The notes under the pieces are model-generated. The model did no database searches, was not told the origin of the DNA, and was given only the letters and a program-made list of their open reading frames with translations. This document shows, in pieces, positions 24,801 through 36,189 of a stretch of 64,000 nucleotides of DNA (position 1 is the stretch's first letter; every line of letters begins with the position of its first letter). The stretch is from Chondrilla cf. caribensis (Eukaryota; Porifera; Demospongiae; Chondrillida; Chondrillidae). The stretch lies in contig OZ026570.1 of NCBI GenBank assembly GCA_964020155.1, positions 1,954,721-2,018,720 on the forward strand, written 5' to 3'. The position numbers were made by a program, and so were the translations under genes.

Positions 24801-27800
24801 GTGAAATTGATAACAATGATATAATTCCTGAACCTTATGTCCCTTCTCAATGATGACATCCAACAGGGATCTTTCAGCGTTGAAATTAATACAGGGTGGA
24901 GGACGTCCTTTCTCATCTGCTTCAATGATCTCACAGCACACTCTTCTACGTCCAAGTACAAAGTGGTCCAAGACGGTCTTTGTTGACTCCTAACAACATT
25001 ACATACGTATGTACAAACCTCTTTAATTAAACTTTCTTGTGAAGTCTATGTATGTGTGTGCATTTGCACCAAAATTTATGAGTAAATGCATGTACACCTA
25101 CAAAATCATAAGCAAACCATCAAATGTCAATTGTTAGCATACCTTCATTTTATCTTCTTCAACAAAATGAGTGACAAACTGACACTCTTCCTCGCCACCG
25201 CATGTTTCACACTTACATTTCATCATATTAATGACTCTAAGCAACCATACATACATAACATAACAATGAGTATATAGGTTCCCAATAACCAATACTCACC
25301 CTAAAGGAGTCATTGCCCGAAGATATTTTACCACTTTTCTTCTCTTCTTTTCATCACTGATAACGTCTGTAATTTGTCTTCGCATATAAACATCTTGTGG
25401 AGCACCTCTTCTCTTCATATGATTAATAAGGATATGAAAAGGATCTTTGTTTTTTACTTCCTCCTCTCCCGTTACATTCATTTCTCTGTGGGAAGTGTGC
25501 ATAAGGGGAGCAGTATCACTACATCCTGATTCAGAACTGAGCTGTGTTCCGAGATCCCCTACTCCATCAGAGGTAACTGTAGCAGAGTTAACAAAGTTTC
25601 TAAGATCAACAGGTTCTGTGTAATTAACTTAATTAAAATTTCTATCTTGTAGATGTAACTATCTTCATTGAACAAATAATCCTTAAATGCTTTTAAGCCA
25701 GCTATCTTGCACGACCCCTAAAAGTTTACATTACGAAAGTTTATCCAATTATACCGATTCTTTGCATTTGGGCTTATATTGTCTACATATGTAACTTCAT
25801 GATAAGAAAGCTATATGTTCTGTATAAAAGATACAGGACAACAAAAATGAATGTTATCCTGGTTATACAAAAATTCTATAATGGATTATGGAAATTTGAT
25901 TTAGTATTAATTGATTAATGAAAATGGCTACCGAGTGAACTTACTGGTTTGGAAAAGAAAAAAGTCACTGACATGAAAACTAATAGTCTTTCTAAAGAGC
26001 GAATGTCTTCTAAATTAAACGAAAGACAACTGTATAGAACGAACATGGTGGGAAAAATTTTGTCTACTTCAACAACCGTGCGCACCAGAAATCTGGCTTA
26101 AAAACATCCACAGTCTAATTTTTCCCCGGAAATGCAAACGTTTTAGGAATAATAATTTCATAATATTTTCTACCAATCGGACATGGCAACAACAGACACT
26201 ACAGTTAACAGTCCCTAGGATGTACTCAGTCCAGTGTTACTTCCTAAACAAGAGATATTGAGCATGAATAGTGATTGCTATCTCAAATGAGGCAATTAAT
26301 ACATTATTAATATTTGTATCCAGTAATTTTGCTATGGTTTACATGTTTATACTTTGCTAAAAATGATTGTGAATTTGCACTTGTAATATACAGCATTAAA
26401 AGTACAATATCTGTAAATTTTCAACGGTATTCCAATTGGCTAATTGGAGCTCTAGGACCTAGAGTGACACACTTGACAACTCACAATTTTGTTCCCTCTT
26501 AGTATCTGTGGAATCTTTTTTATCTCTTCTGGCTGCCAGGTCTATTGGATGGTTGCCCTCATGGTCCTTGAGATAGAGATTTGCCCCCCCCTCCCAAAGA
26601 AGCCAATTACCTTGTACTTCCTCTTCTCTTGCAGCAGTATGGAGGGGAGTTTGCTTTCGGCTATCGGCACCTACAGCAGAGTAAACGAAGTCCTTTACCT
26701 CAATAAAATCTACATAAAAGTCTATAATCAAATCATGTGGATCCATTTAACCTATTCGACTAACATTGAATATACGTATCTATCTGTAAATCGATAACAG
26801 TCTGTGATATTGGACATGAATAATGATTGCTATCTCAAATGAGACAATTAATGTATTATTAATATTTATATCCAGTAATTTTGCTATGGGTTACATGTTT
26901 ATACTTTGCTAAAATTTTCAACGGTATTCCAATTGTCTAATTGGAGCTCTAGGACCTAGAGTGACACACTTGACAACTCACGATTTTGTTCCTCCTTAGT
27001 AACTGTGGAATCTTTTTTATCTCTTCCGGCTGCCAGGTCTATTGGAAGGTTTCCCTCATGGTCCTTGAGATAGAGATTTGCCCCCTTCTCACAAAGAAGC
27101 TGAACAATTTGTACTTCCCCTTCTCTTGCAGCAGTATGGAGGGGAGTTTGCTTTCGGCTATCAATTGCATTAATATCGGCACCTACAGCAGAGTAAACAA
27201 AGTCCTTTACCTCAATAAAATCTACATGAAACTCTAAAAGTAAAATCATATGGATGCATTTAACCTATTTGACAAAAAGGAATAAATCTGTCTGTAAATC
27301 TATAACAGTCTGTGTTGAGTTGAGCAAGTCCTTAGGTCTCTGTACATAGTCCAAAGTTACATTCCTAAACCAGCTCAATCCAAGTGCTTACTACTGATGA
27401 TGCATTCTCGAAAATGTGACAAACTGTGCAAGGTGACTTCTCCAATTACTACAGATACATGAACAAATGGAGTTCTAAAAGAGCTCTAAGTATATTACAT
27501 CAAAATTCAGTTGACAGTTCATTCTATATAATATAATATGTTATATACCTATTCAAAATTATGAAGGAATATCTCACCATGAGAAATGAAAAAATCAGCT
27601 GAAGCTTTGCTACCATAATAAGCAGCATAATGTAGGGGTGTCCTTCCTTTCTTGTCTGGCTTATATAATACCCCATTCTCAAAATTCAATCTATTCATTG
27701 ACTCCCCCTCGATACTGGCTGCCAAGTGTAAGTACGTCCTACCATCCTCATCAACTGTCCATACATCAGTACCTTCATCAAACATGAGTTTAACAATTTC

Positions 27801-28871
27801 ACAAGAATCTGTCCCGACAGCATCTAAGACTTCAGCTTTTAACAAGGTCAGCATCATTGACTCCCCCCCGATACTGGCTGCCAAGTGTAAGTACGTCCTA
27901 CCATCCTCATCAACTGCTCGTACATCAGTACCTTCATCAAACAGGAGTTTAACAATTTCACAAGAATCTGTCAAGACAGCATCTCTAACTTCAGCTTGAC
28001 CAAAGTCTTTTGGCCGGGAAATTTTTGCATTTTTTGCATATTCCAACATTACCCCAACCAAGTTTACATTGTCTTTTTCAACAGCTAGATGGAATAGGCT
28101 TTTATCATGATTTCCCTTTTCAAAAATTTGCATTGCTGAAGTATCTCCGTTCTTGAGTGCACGGTCAAATAGCTCGTTTGTCATCAATTCCAGCTACATA
28201 AAATCATTATAAATATATTATTATACAAAGACCCTTCATGTCAATACTGAAAATACAGATGTACATGCAAATGTGACAAAGTGTGAATTAATGAATTTTA
28301 TACCAAAGTACATGTATCAATATAATATAACTAGTGGGCTGTGATGAAATAAAGGGTAGAAATGAAAAGGTGCTATAATTCTAGCTATCCTGTATTTTTC
28401 TACATCTGACTTAATATCTTATGTATTTTGAAGGTATGGTACAGGCAAGCATTTCGAGTCATTAGAAACCATGCAAGTGGACAATCACGTGTAGTGTAGA
28501 GTATGTGTCATGTGCCAATTTTCCCATACAAAAATCATGATTTTTTATACTTATGTGGTTACATTTAGTACGATATTTTGCGAAACTGTTATGTATGCGA
28601 GGTATAGGGCCGCCATTTTGTTTTCGCGTCATCGCTATCGCACTCTATGATACATACATACGTCCATATTTTGTAGGATATATACATACAAAACATACTT
28701 TATCTGTCCATAATACATACTCAATCTGTGGATACTAAAGCATTCTAACCCACATTAACGCATATTTCAAGATGGTAACTTTGCTCATGCACAGTGGCGT
28801 TATCTTCGGCAGAGTCATTATGCAACAATTTCGATTCCAAAAAACAGGAGAATTTTGAATACTGAAGCAAA

Positions 28872-28912
<41 letters not shown>

Positions 28913-31900
28913 TGTGAGCGTGTGTATGTGTGTGCGTGCATGCGTGTGTGTGTGCGTCACAGAGTTAGAAAGTCAACGATAGTCAAATTATACTTCTATA
29001 CCGGGAAGGAGCTAGTCTAACCAGTTAGACCACCTCCTGCCCAGATCCAAAATGCCCAAAGGGTATTTCAGGAGGGAGATGGTCCACTGCAACAGTTCCA
29101 GTGAAGGAGATTCAATGCACATTTATAAACGGTTCTGTAGACTTTGCAAAGAGCCCTGCAAAGTAAATATAAATTGTTTTCTTTGCCGTCACTCACGAGA
29201 GCTAGTAAACTGTTAGTACCAACGGGAGGGGACAATATGTTGGAGGGTGAGCAATTATACTGTCCGTATATTTGCAAGACCTGCTACAGAAGATTACAAG
29301 CAATTGAGAAAGCATCAAAGGAACTCATCCAAGCAAAGGATGATACATGAAATAACTGAATATTCGGATCCTGCTTCATTGGGAAATTGGTGGCACCAAG
29401 GTAAAGCTTTAAAAACAATAGATTCACCATGTCCAGTTGGCAGGCAAATGACGGTATCTTTTCCCCAAAATACACCAACTATTGATGCATTCTGTTCTTT
29501 CGACAATGCGGTGCTTTCTCACTTGATCTTTGATAAGGCAAATTAATGGCAAAGTTTTGTTCATCTCAACCATAGACGCTCAAAATTGTACTGTGTGTAT
29601 ACCTACACACTACGGTCACTTCCCATGTCATTAATCAAATATTCTTTGCCCAGAATTCTGGGCAGAGTACCTTTGATTCGCTGAAAGTCACGTGCCAGAG
29701 GTGTGAACCAGCTCCCACCCGAAACACAAAATTAATGTTTCGGATCTGGGCAGGAAGTGGTCTAACTGGTTAAACTAAAAAGGAGCCGCCAGCAGTCGTT
29801 CAGGTTTCTATGCGTCAAATAGCGTTCTGCAATAGATTGGGCGCACGAATTAGTGCGCTGTGGTACAGAAATAGGCTCCCGGTGAACCCTTTCTCGCCGG
29901 GACGAAATCCCAATTTCAAATTAGAGGCGATCGAGAATGGGTCTGTGCTAGGCGAGATTAGCCTTCAAGCCTATTTGGAATTCAACAGTCAATAGGAAAA
30001 ACTCTATATTTGGTTTTCAGGGGCATTTCAGAGTTATAAGGTCAGTCTAACATGTGCTATCCTTGCAACCTCTTCTATATAGAACTATGGTAAGTCTATG
30101 CCTACATTGAGTTGTTTAAAATACAGTGCAACCTCAGTTATCCGAAACCCTGGCGACATTAGATTCTTGAAAGGTATTCGATTAAGTGAAAATTCCGGAT
30201 CTTTTCATTATATAAGTTATATAATGAAAAGAAAAATAGAGCTTGAATTTTGAGTTCAAGATAAGTCAAATAAGAACTGACTTACCAGCTGTGAATCCGA
30301 ATCAATGTCTGATTTGAGCAAATGTACCAATATGCCTGATGTATTTGAGCGAGCAATTCAGGGTCAGCACTTGCCTTATGTGTTCTCATATAAGTATGTA
30401 TCTTGGATGTTATGTTGACGAGTTTTTGTGAAATGAAAATGATGCTGGAGCAGAGGGTGGATCAAAGATCTATAGGCGTGTGCTAATGCAATTGAGAGGA
30501 GGAACAGCTCATTTCCATATTGAGACTGGGCAACGGAGACAGATCCCAGAGAGCTACGTGCTTGCAGGGAGTGTTCGTCTGGGGATATTGAAGACTTAAA
30601 TCACTGACTACTGCACTGTAGTGCGAGGCAAACTAGCAGATTCCCCCCCATGAAGAAGATGATGGAGCATTATATTGATTTACCAACCTTGAATGATGAA
30701 GCTAAAGTTGTATTGATTCTGACTGTTGCATGTCCAAGTCCAGCAATTATGAAGAAAATCTATACTATGTGGACGGACAGATTTTGTTCCTGATCATGTT
30801 TTTTGCCTATGTTTAGTTTTATCTGTCTATAAGTGCTTCATTTGACAATATGTCCTGGTATCTGTAATGCTGACATGTTGCACTATAATAATAATTATCT
30901 ATCTATCTATATATAGGTGGCGAGCTTAATCAAAGCTACGCGCTGTAAACTCTAATAATTTAAGGTACATACAGAGTAGTCTACAATCAGAATTTTCGGC
31001 TACATAAACCACAGCTAGATAATAAAAATAACTCTGTATCCTAACCTACACATGAAAATCGCTTGCTAGGTGTTCGTTTTTTTTACTTGACATCAATTCG
31101 CTCTTCGAAGTTCGTGCACGTCCTGGTGGCAACTTGGGGCAGGCGTTTATTACGGGCGCTTACTGGTGTCGGCGTCAACTTGCATGGGAAACGGGAGTCA
31201 ACTTATAGTAGTCTCGTACCCAGACCCTCCTTCGCCGTGACGGTGACGTCACATAAAATGGAGGCGAAGGAGGGTCTGGGTAGGAGACTAGAGTCAACTA
31301 GCTTCAGCAGTTCAGTGGGACGCAACAGTCCCAATTTCAGATCGGTGGACTAGATCTAGAGATGACTCGCCTTCAAGCGCATTTGGTATTTAACAGCCAA
31401 TAAGAAAAACTTTCGGAGCATTTCAGGTCTTGCAACCTCTTCTAGAGCGTATGGTAAGTCGTTCAACTGTCCACTATGAGTAATACCTAAAATAACTACA
31501 TTCAGGTGCACGTTCAAAATACAGTGCAACCTCAGTTATCCGAACCCCTGGAGACATCATTTAGATTCTTGAAAGGTAATTCGATTAAGTGAATTTCCCA
31601 ATAACTGAAGTTATAATGAAAATTAAATAGAACTGGAATTTTGTCTTCAAGTTAAGTTGAATAAGAACTGACTTACCAGCTGTGAATCCGAATCAATGAC
31701 ACTGTCTGATTTGAACAAATGTACCAATGCCTGATGTATGTCAGCCAGTTCTTCAATGAGCAGTAAATCCACCAAAGCACTAACATAAACTTCTTTCTTG
31801 CTCGCGCCAGGGACTTCGGATAGTTTTAAAGTAACCTTTCATAGAAATTTATACAGAGTTATCAACATATAAGCTACCACGATTTTTTTGTCCATCAGCC

Positions 31901-32078
31901 TCACTTTATCTTTGAAATCTTTGTCCTTTTCCAAACATTTTTCAGCAGCGTCGGGCCATTCAGCCTCGTTTTGGAACAAATTCTTAAAACGCTCTACAAA
32001 GTTACGTGTAGAATGCTCGCCTTCTTTTCCTCTAGATGCACCTGTCGAAATAATCCCTTCTTCTTCAATCGACGACAT
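18871..32078 (-). CDS. Ankyrin-repeat TRP-type cation channel, copy A (1118 aa model)
   Basis: Sixteen exons join in phase: 32078-31881, 31835-31677, 28193-27578, 27182-26982, 25615-25300, 25236-25143, 24989-24834, 24535-24462, 23276-23088, 23012-22755, 22218-22030, 20392-20285, 20208-19827, 19427-19388, 19319-19265 and 19192-18871 (3357 nt). Order: an unrecognised helical N-terminal domain (about 119 residues); ankyrin repeats (HGADINAID..QTPLHTAA, LYLKDHEGNLPIDLA); a linker; the pre-S1 helix (HPAIMAMVESKW); S1-S4; the S4-S5 linker and S5 (SDIVKFSVLYG); the pore (PWHVIFSGVRILLESG); S6 (VVLYLLFLFTVIIVLLNILIA) followed by a TRP-type helix; and a C-terminal heptad coiled coil (LDEQVAKLTHLSEKLDKF...) with an acidic tail. 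The architecture fits the ankyrin-bearing TRPA/TRPV/TRPN side of the TRP superfamily; subfamily is undecided. It should act as a tetrameric membrane channel. Confidence 0.75.
26280..27300. repeat. Tandem duplication (about 550-bp units) carrying one ankyrin exon
   Basis: The sequence from CAAATGAGGCAATTAATACATT (near 26284) to about 26790 is repeated from about 26835 to 27290. Each unit contains one copy of the second ankyrin exon on the minus strand plus flanking intron. Confidence 0.85.
26485..26670 (-). pseudogene. Duplicate ankyrin exon, non-productive or poison exon
   Basis: Copy of the exon at 26982-27182 with intact acceptor (CTGCTGTAG) and donor (GTGAGT) and preserved phase. It has lost 15 nt near its start and carries several substitutions (GNWLLWEGG in place of IVQLLCEKG). 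Its last base is T instead of C, so splicing into the next exon (which begins AA) creates TAA. Inclusion would therefore end translation before the channel part. Confidence 0.65.
27578..28193 (-). CDS. First ankyrin exon of TRP copy A
   Basis: A 616-nt exon encoding ankyrin repeats, starting LELMTNELFDRALKNGD and ending KKGRTPLHYAAYYG..FISHG before a GTGAGA donor. Compared with copies B and C it has one extra repeat: a block of about 50 residues (AVLTDSCEIVKLLFDEGTDV, then DEDGRTYLHLAASI) is present twice in tandem (AVGTDSCEIVKLMFDEGTDV in the second). It is part of the gene 18871-32078. Confidence 0.8.
28875..28960. repeat. (TG)n microsatellite
   Basis: In the long intron between N-terminal exon 2 and the ankyrin exon of TRP copy A. 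Confidence 0.9.
28997..29787. mobile_element. Element with long inverted termini and a decayed Cys-rich ORF
   Basis: The left end (GGAGCTAGTCTAACCAGTTAGACCACCTCC...CAGATCC) and right end (GGATCTGGGCAGGAAGTGGTCTAACTGGTTAAAC...GGAGC) are inverted repeats of about 40 bp. The interior, 29100-29546 (+), has interrupted frames with CRLCKEP, CFLCRHSRELV and YCPYICKTCYRRLQAIEKAS, a paired C-x2-C pattern like zinc-binding N-terminal modules. The coding frame shifts near 29215. The family is unknown to me. The ends contain GGTCTAACTGGTTA, reminiscent of a tRNA A-box, so a SINE-derived end is possible. Confidence 0.5.
30122..30350 (-). pseudogene. Partial extra copy of N-terminal exon 2
   Basis: Duplicates 31520-31740: a pogo-like end (TACAGTGCAACCTCAGTTATCC), then TTACCAGCTGTGAATCCGAATC with the exon-2 donor and its last codons, broken off near 30350 where LINE sequence begins. 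It contains a 6-bp deletion relative to the functional copy. Confidence 0.65.
30370..30800 (+). pseudogene. 3' end of a decayed LINE
   Basis: Frames interrupted by shifts encode LRGGTAHFHIETG, then CRECSSGDIEDLNH..LLHCSARQ, then MKKMMEHYIDLPTLNDEA. This is the C-terminal zinc-knuckle region commonly found after the RT of endonuclease-type LINEs. The same element occurs inverted at 58380-59200 and in part at 45188-45660. Confidence 0.65.
31209..31290. mobile_element. 82-bp palindromic MITE
   Basis: TAGTCTCGTACCCAGACCCT... and ...AGGGTCTGGGTAGGAGACTA form 28-bp inverted ends with one mismatch around a TGACGTCA-containing loop. GAGTCAACT occurs on both sides (31195-31203 and 31291-31299). The homologous positions near 41155 and 58065 lack the element and keep a single GAGTCAACT (read on the minus strand). 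Confidence 0.8.
31677..32078 (-). CDS. N-terminal exons 1-2 of TRP copy A (novel domain)
   Basis: Exon 1 (32078-31881, ATG at 32078) and exon 2 (31835-31677) flank a 45-nt intron (GTGGTA...GAAAG). Together they encode about 119 charged, mostly helical residues (TRNFVERFKNLFQNEAEW, KDFKDKVRLMDKK, VSALVDLLLIEELADIHQAL). The same two exons head the ankyrin-Death gene at 40385-40779. I do not recognise the fold. Exon 2 ends CAGCTG|GTAAGT in phase 0, matching the ankyrin exon acceptor. Confidence 0.65.
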
Positions 32079-32239
32079 GGATAGTAGATCAGTTCTAGTA
32101 AATGGTGCAGCTGACTTTTGGATGAAATAATCCTTGATAAGACGCGTGCGCTATTATATAGTCTCGAGCGAAGACCGGATACGCCTATAGACAGACTGAT
32201 CAATTTACGGACTAATCTATTTCCGGACATTGTATCTTC

Positions 32240-34140
32240 AAGAATACTGAGGCTATGGACTTGCTACCTTTCAACATCGCCTGTGATATTGGGTTAAAGA
32301 TTTTTAAATTCGTAGCTTTGTATCACACATTTATGTTAGTGTCCGAATTTGAAATTACCAGGCAAGATTTAAAACATGGGTCAATTTGAAGATTGTGAAA
32401 TGCCAGGATAATTTCTCAAGTATTGCACAAATGTTCGTAAATAGGCACAGTGAAAATGAACTTACAGGTGAATAAAATGAAGGAATATGTTTGTAAGTTT
32501 ATTCCGAATCATTATTGTACCATCTAATTATGACTCTTCATTTCATTGCAATATTGCATGAAGTGTTTGTATTATGTGGGGATGAACATAATTGAGGAAA
32601 AGCAGCAAGAATCAATAATAATGAATATAATATACCGATGATGAATGTAATAACATGTGGTGTTATGCAACAGTGCATTTCGGACAGTACCACTTTCTGA
32701 TGCCCTTTGATATTAAGTTGGCTGATATGTGTCCTACTTACGTACTTTTATGCGTAATTATTACATGCTAAAGCACTAATCATGACAGTACTAAACAACC
32801 TGTAACCTTCATGTGTGATTCTTCTGCCAAAATGATTTGAGCCTCTCTACCCTTGAAAACTGGTGATTGGATGCTTGATGCACTATAAAAATAAAACATA
32901 ATATACCAACATTGACAATGGAGGACACGTTAGCCAATTTAAGATTGGTATATATGCTTATATTACACATATTACAGTATAGTATGTACCTACCATTTAG
33001 GTGATCTTACCACATGCCTAGGTGCCAGGAGACAAGTGGAAGGTGAACCTAACATACCTATCATGGTGGCCATTTCCTAGTCCACTACTTGCTTAAAATA
33101 ACAATTTGAAACCAACATGAAGCAACTAGTGACCTTGACTGAATCCCACAAATCCCCCAATCTAATCTATTTGCCTGCTGGTTAAGACATGGACACATGA
33201 GCAGTATGACATGAAAATGCCATGTCATACTATCAACAGTACCATCCATCCACCCATACGTTCATACATACTATCCATCCATCTATCATACTATAATTAT
33301 GTTGTCTATGAATTTAGCTTGAAATTCAAGCCAATTTTAAAAGACAATATTGGTGCATACGCATATATTACGTATGTTACAAAATACTATGTATGTACGT
33401 ACCATTCAGCCAATCTTATCACATACCTAGGTGCCACATGAGACAAGTGGAAGATAGCCCACCACATCTATCATGGTGGCCGTTTCCTAGTCCATGATGC
33501 CAACCATTTGGACAATGTGAAACCAAGTTGAAGCAACTAGTGACTTTGACTGAGCCCCACTAATCCCCCAATTCAATCTATTTACCTGGTGGTTAAGACA
33601 CGGATACATGAGCAGTATTACATAAAAATGCAATGGCATACTATTGATAGTACTATCCATCTACACATACATACATGCATACTATCAATCTATCTATCAT
33701 AATATAATATTTATGTTGTCGAAATTCAAGCCGATTTTAAAAGATGATATTGGTGCGTTCGCATATATTACATATTTACCTACCATTCAGCTGATCTGAC
33801 CACATACCTAGGTGCCACATCACATGAGACAAGTGGAAGGTGAATCCTCCATACCTATCATGGTGGCCATTTCCTAGTCCACTATTTCCTACAGGCTTAA
33901 AATAACAATTTGAAACTAACAGGAAGCAATTAGTGCCCTTTACCCACCACCCACAAATACCCTAATCATGAGCAGTACGGTATGACATGCTATCCATAGT
34001 ACTATCCATCCTTACACACACCCATACATACTACTATCCGTCTACCTATTATATTATATTTATGCCGTCTATGAATTTGGCTTGAAATTCAAGCCAATTT
34101 CAAAGATAACATAAATAGGAAAACAACCTACAAAAGGTAG
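32240..34140. repeat. Cluster of about 350-bp dispersed repeats (three direct copies)
   Basis: The block with TAGGTGCCA...GAGACAAGTGGAAG, then ATCATGGTGGCC, TTTCCTAGTCCA and AACAATTTGAAACCAA occurs near 33015, 33430 and 33805. Relatives lie inverted near 36310-36540 and 39230-39420, and direct near 38060-38220. No coding potential. Family unknown. Confidence 0.75.
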
Positions 34141-34394
34141 TTGTTGCAAGTCCATAGCCTCTGTCTTCACAAAGATACGAGTGTCCAGAAATAGATTATT
34201 CTGCCTAGCACCCCAGGTCTCTGTAGACAAATACAAATAGTATCATAGACTGTATATATACAGTGTGCACACAAAAATAAATTAGGCATACAGCCAAATC
34301 CACAATCACACAGAACAAGCATACGTATACGTACATATTTTTGTAACATTCATGTCTGTATAATGTATGTTTGCATGTTTATGTTATGTTTGTG

Positions 34395-34409
34395 TGTGTG
34401 CAGGTGTGG

Positions 34410-34453
<44 letters not shown>

Positions 34454-34617
34454 AAGTGTGTCTGCATGTGTGTGTGTGTGCAAGTGTGTCTGCATGTGTG
34501 TGTGTGTGCAGGTGTGTAGGTGGGTGTGCATGTGTACATATGTCTGTGTGCCTTTGTGCACATGCATGTGTGTGTGCATTTATATGTGGGTTTGTGTGCC
34601 TCTGAGTGTATGTGCTC

Positions 34618-34668
<51 letters not shown>

Positions 34669-34675
34669 GTGTCTA
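34395..34675. repeat. TG microsatellite with a 41-bp tandem unit
   Basis: TG tracts with GCAAGTGTGTCTGCATG repeated in tandem around 34452-34510. Confidence 0.85.
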
Positions 34676-34987
34676 TGTACATGTATGTGTAAGAGACAGC
34701 AGTGAAGAAATCACAATTCTGTCACACACGTAAATGAAATCTAAATATTAGGAGATTTTGCTAAGGGAAGCGAGGGGGTGCCTTCACAGCTTGGATTGAC
34801 TATGTGTCAGTTTCAGATTGTGGCTTTAATACTGGTCCATCTGGATAGGAATGTTGGGTCATCTCCCAGTGCATGGTGTTATATGCAGCTAATTAGCAAG
34901 TACATACCCTAAACACATATGTAATATATACTATATCTCTATATATATAGTAATTTTGCTTTTTGTGTTCACATGTTTGCATGGGGG

Positions 34988-35002
34988 TTGTGTGTGTGTG
35001 TG

Positions 35003-35047
<45 letters not shown>

Positions 35048-35144
35048 AGTGTGTACCATATGAGATGGTAAATTGTATGTACTTACCATATTCACATATG
35101 TGATATACGTGCATGTATGTTATTTGTGTGTGTGTGTGTGTGTG

Positions 35145-35179
<35 letters not shown>

Positions 35180-35184
35180 CTGTG

Positions 35185-35246
<62 letters not shown>
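34988..35246. repeat. Two further (TG)n tracts
   Basis: 34988-35045 and 35128-35246, separated by about 80 bp of unique sequence. Confidence 0.9.
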
Positions 35247-35249
<3 letters not shown>

Positions 35250-35354
35250 ATTCCAAGAAAATATTCAAGGCCTCTTTTTCTGTGTATATTATGTAATAAC
35301 CTTAATGCATGTCATATTATAATAATATATATATATATTCAACAACATGCATGA

Positions 35355-36180
35355 GGGAATATCTCACCATGATAAATGAAAAAATCAGCTTTAGCTTAGA
35401 CACCAACATAATGTACTAATGTCCTTCCTTTCTTGTCTACATGGTTTATTTAATAACCTGTTCTCAAACTCTAATGTCTCCTTTACTGGCTGCCAAGTGT
35501 AAGTACATATATATGTCCTACCATCATCATCAACTGCCCATACATTATATAGTACCTTCATCTAGGAGGGAGGCCTAGGAGAAGGAGCTTAATAATTTTA
35601 CAAGATCCTGTCAGGACAGCATCTCTGACTTCAGCTTGACCAAAGTCTTTGGCATGCTAATGTCCACCTTTTTGCATAATATTCTATCATTTCCCTAACA
35701 AATATCATACTGTCTTTTCAATGGCCAGATGGAATAGGCTTTTATCATGATCTCCATTTTCAATACTTTGCAATGCTGAAGTATCTCTTGTATCCTGGTT
35801 GAGGGATGCATTAAAGGGAAACTGTGTACACATAAGCCATGAGGCACAGGTCACCAGATGGGTTTTTGTTGTTGGGATCAATTGCATAAGAACAAGGCAG
35901 GAAATTAATAAACACAGTATGTCTTCCTTCTAGATCTGCCGGTCGAAATTCTTTTTCGACGGGCTCTTTTCCCATAATTCATAGTATACCAGTTCTAGTA
36001 TTTTGTGAAGCTTACTGCTGGATGGGAATAATCCTCGATATTTAAGTGTGCTATCATATAGTTTCATGTGCTGACCGTATACGGTCTATGATACTGTTTG
36101 TATTAGTCTGCAGACAAGACCTGGGATGCTAGGCAGAATGATCAATTTTCGGATACTCGTATATTCGTGAATACAGAGTA
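35355..36180 (-). pseudogene. Decayed fourth copy of the ankyrin exon and gene 5' region
   Basis: On the minus strand, 35830-35355 follows the first ankyrin exon (complement of ATCTCACCATGA...AATCAGCT, then CTGGCTGCCAAGTGTAAGTAC, then GACTTCAGCTTGACCAAAGTC), but with insertions (for example near 35505 and 35560), frameshifts and a lost 5' end. Beyond it, 35940-36180 resembles the region upstream of N-terminal exon 1 (compare 32040-32230). Exons 1-2 are not recognisable between. A dead copy. Confidence 0.7.
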
Positions 36181-36189
36181 TCTTTTGTA

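Noticed and set aside
26459..26746. A separate small ankyrin gene
   Set aside because: It is a tandem duplicate of the neighbouring ankyrin exon with the same splice sites, not a free-standing gene.
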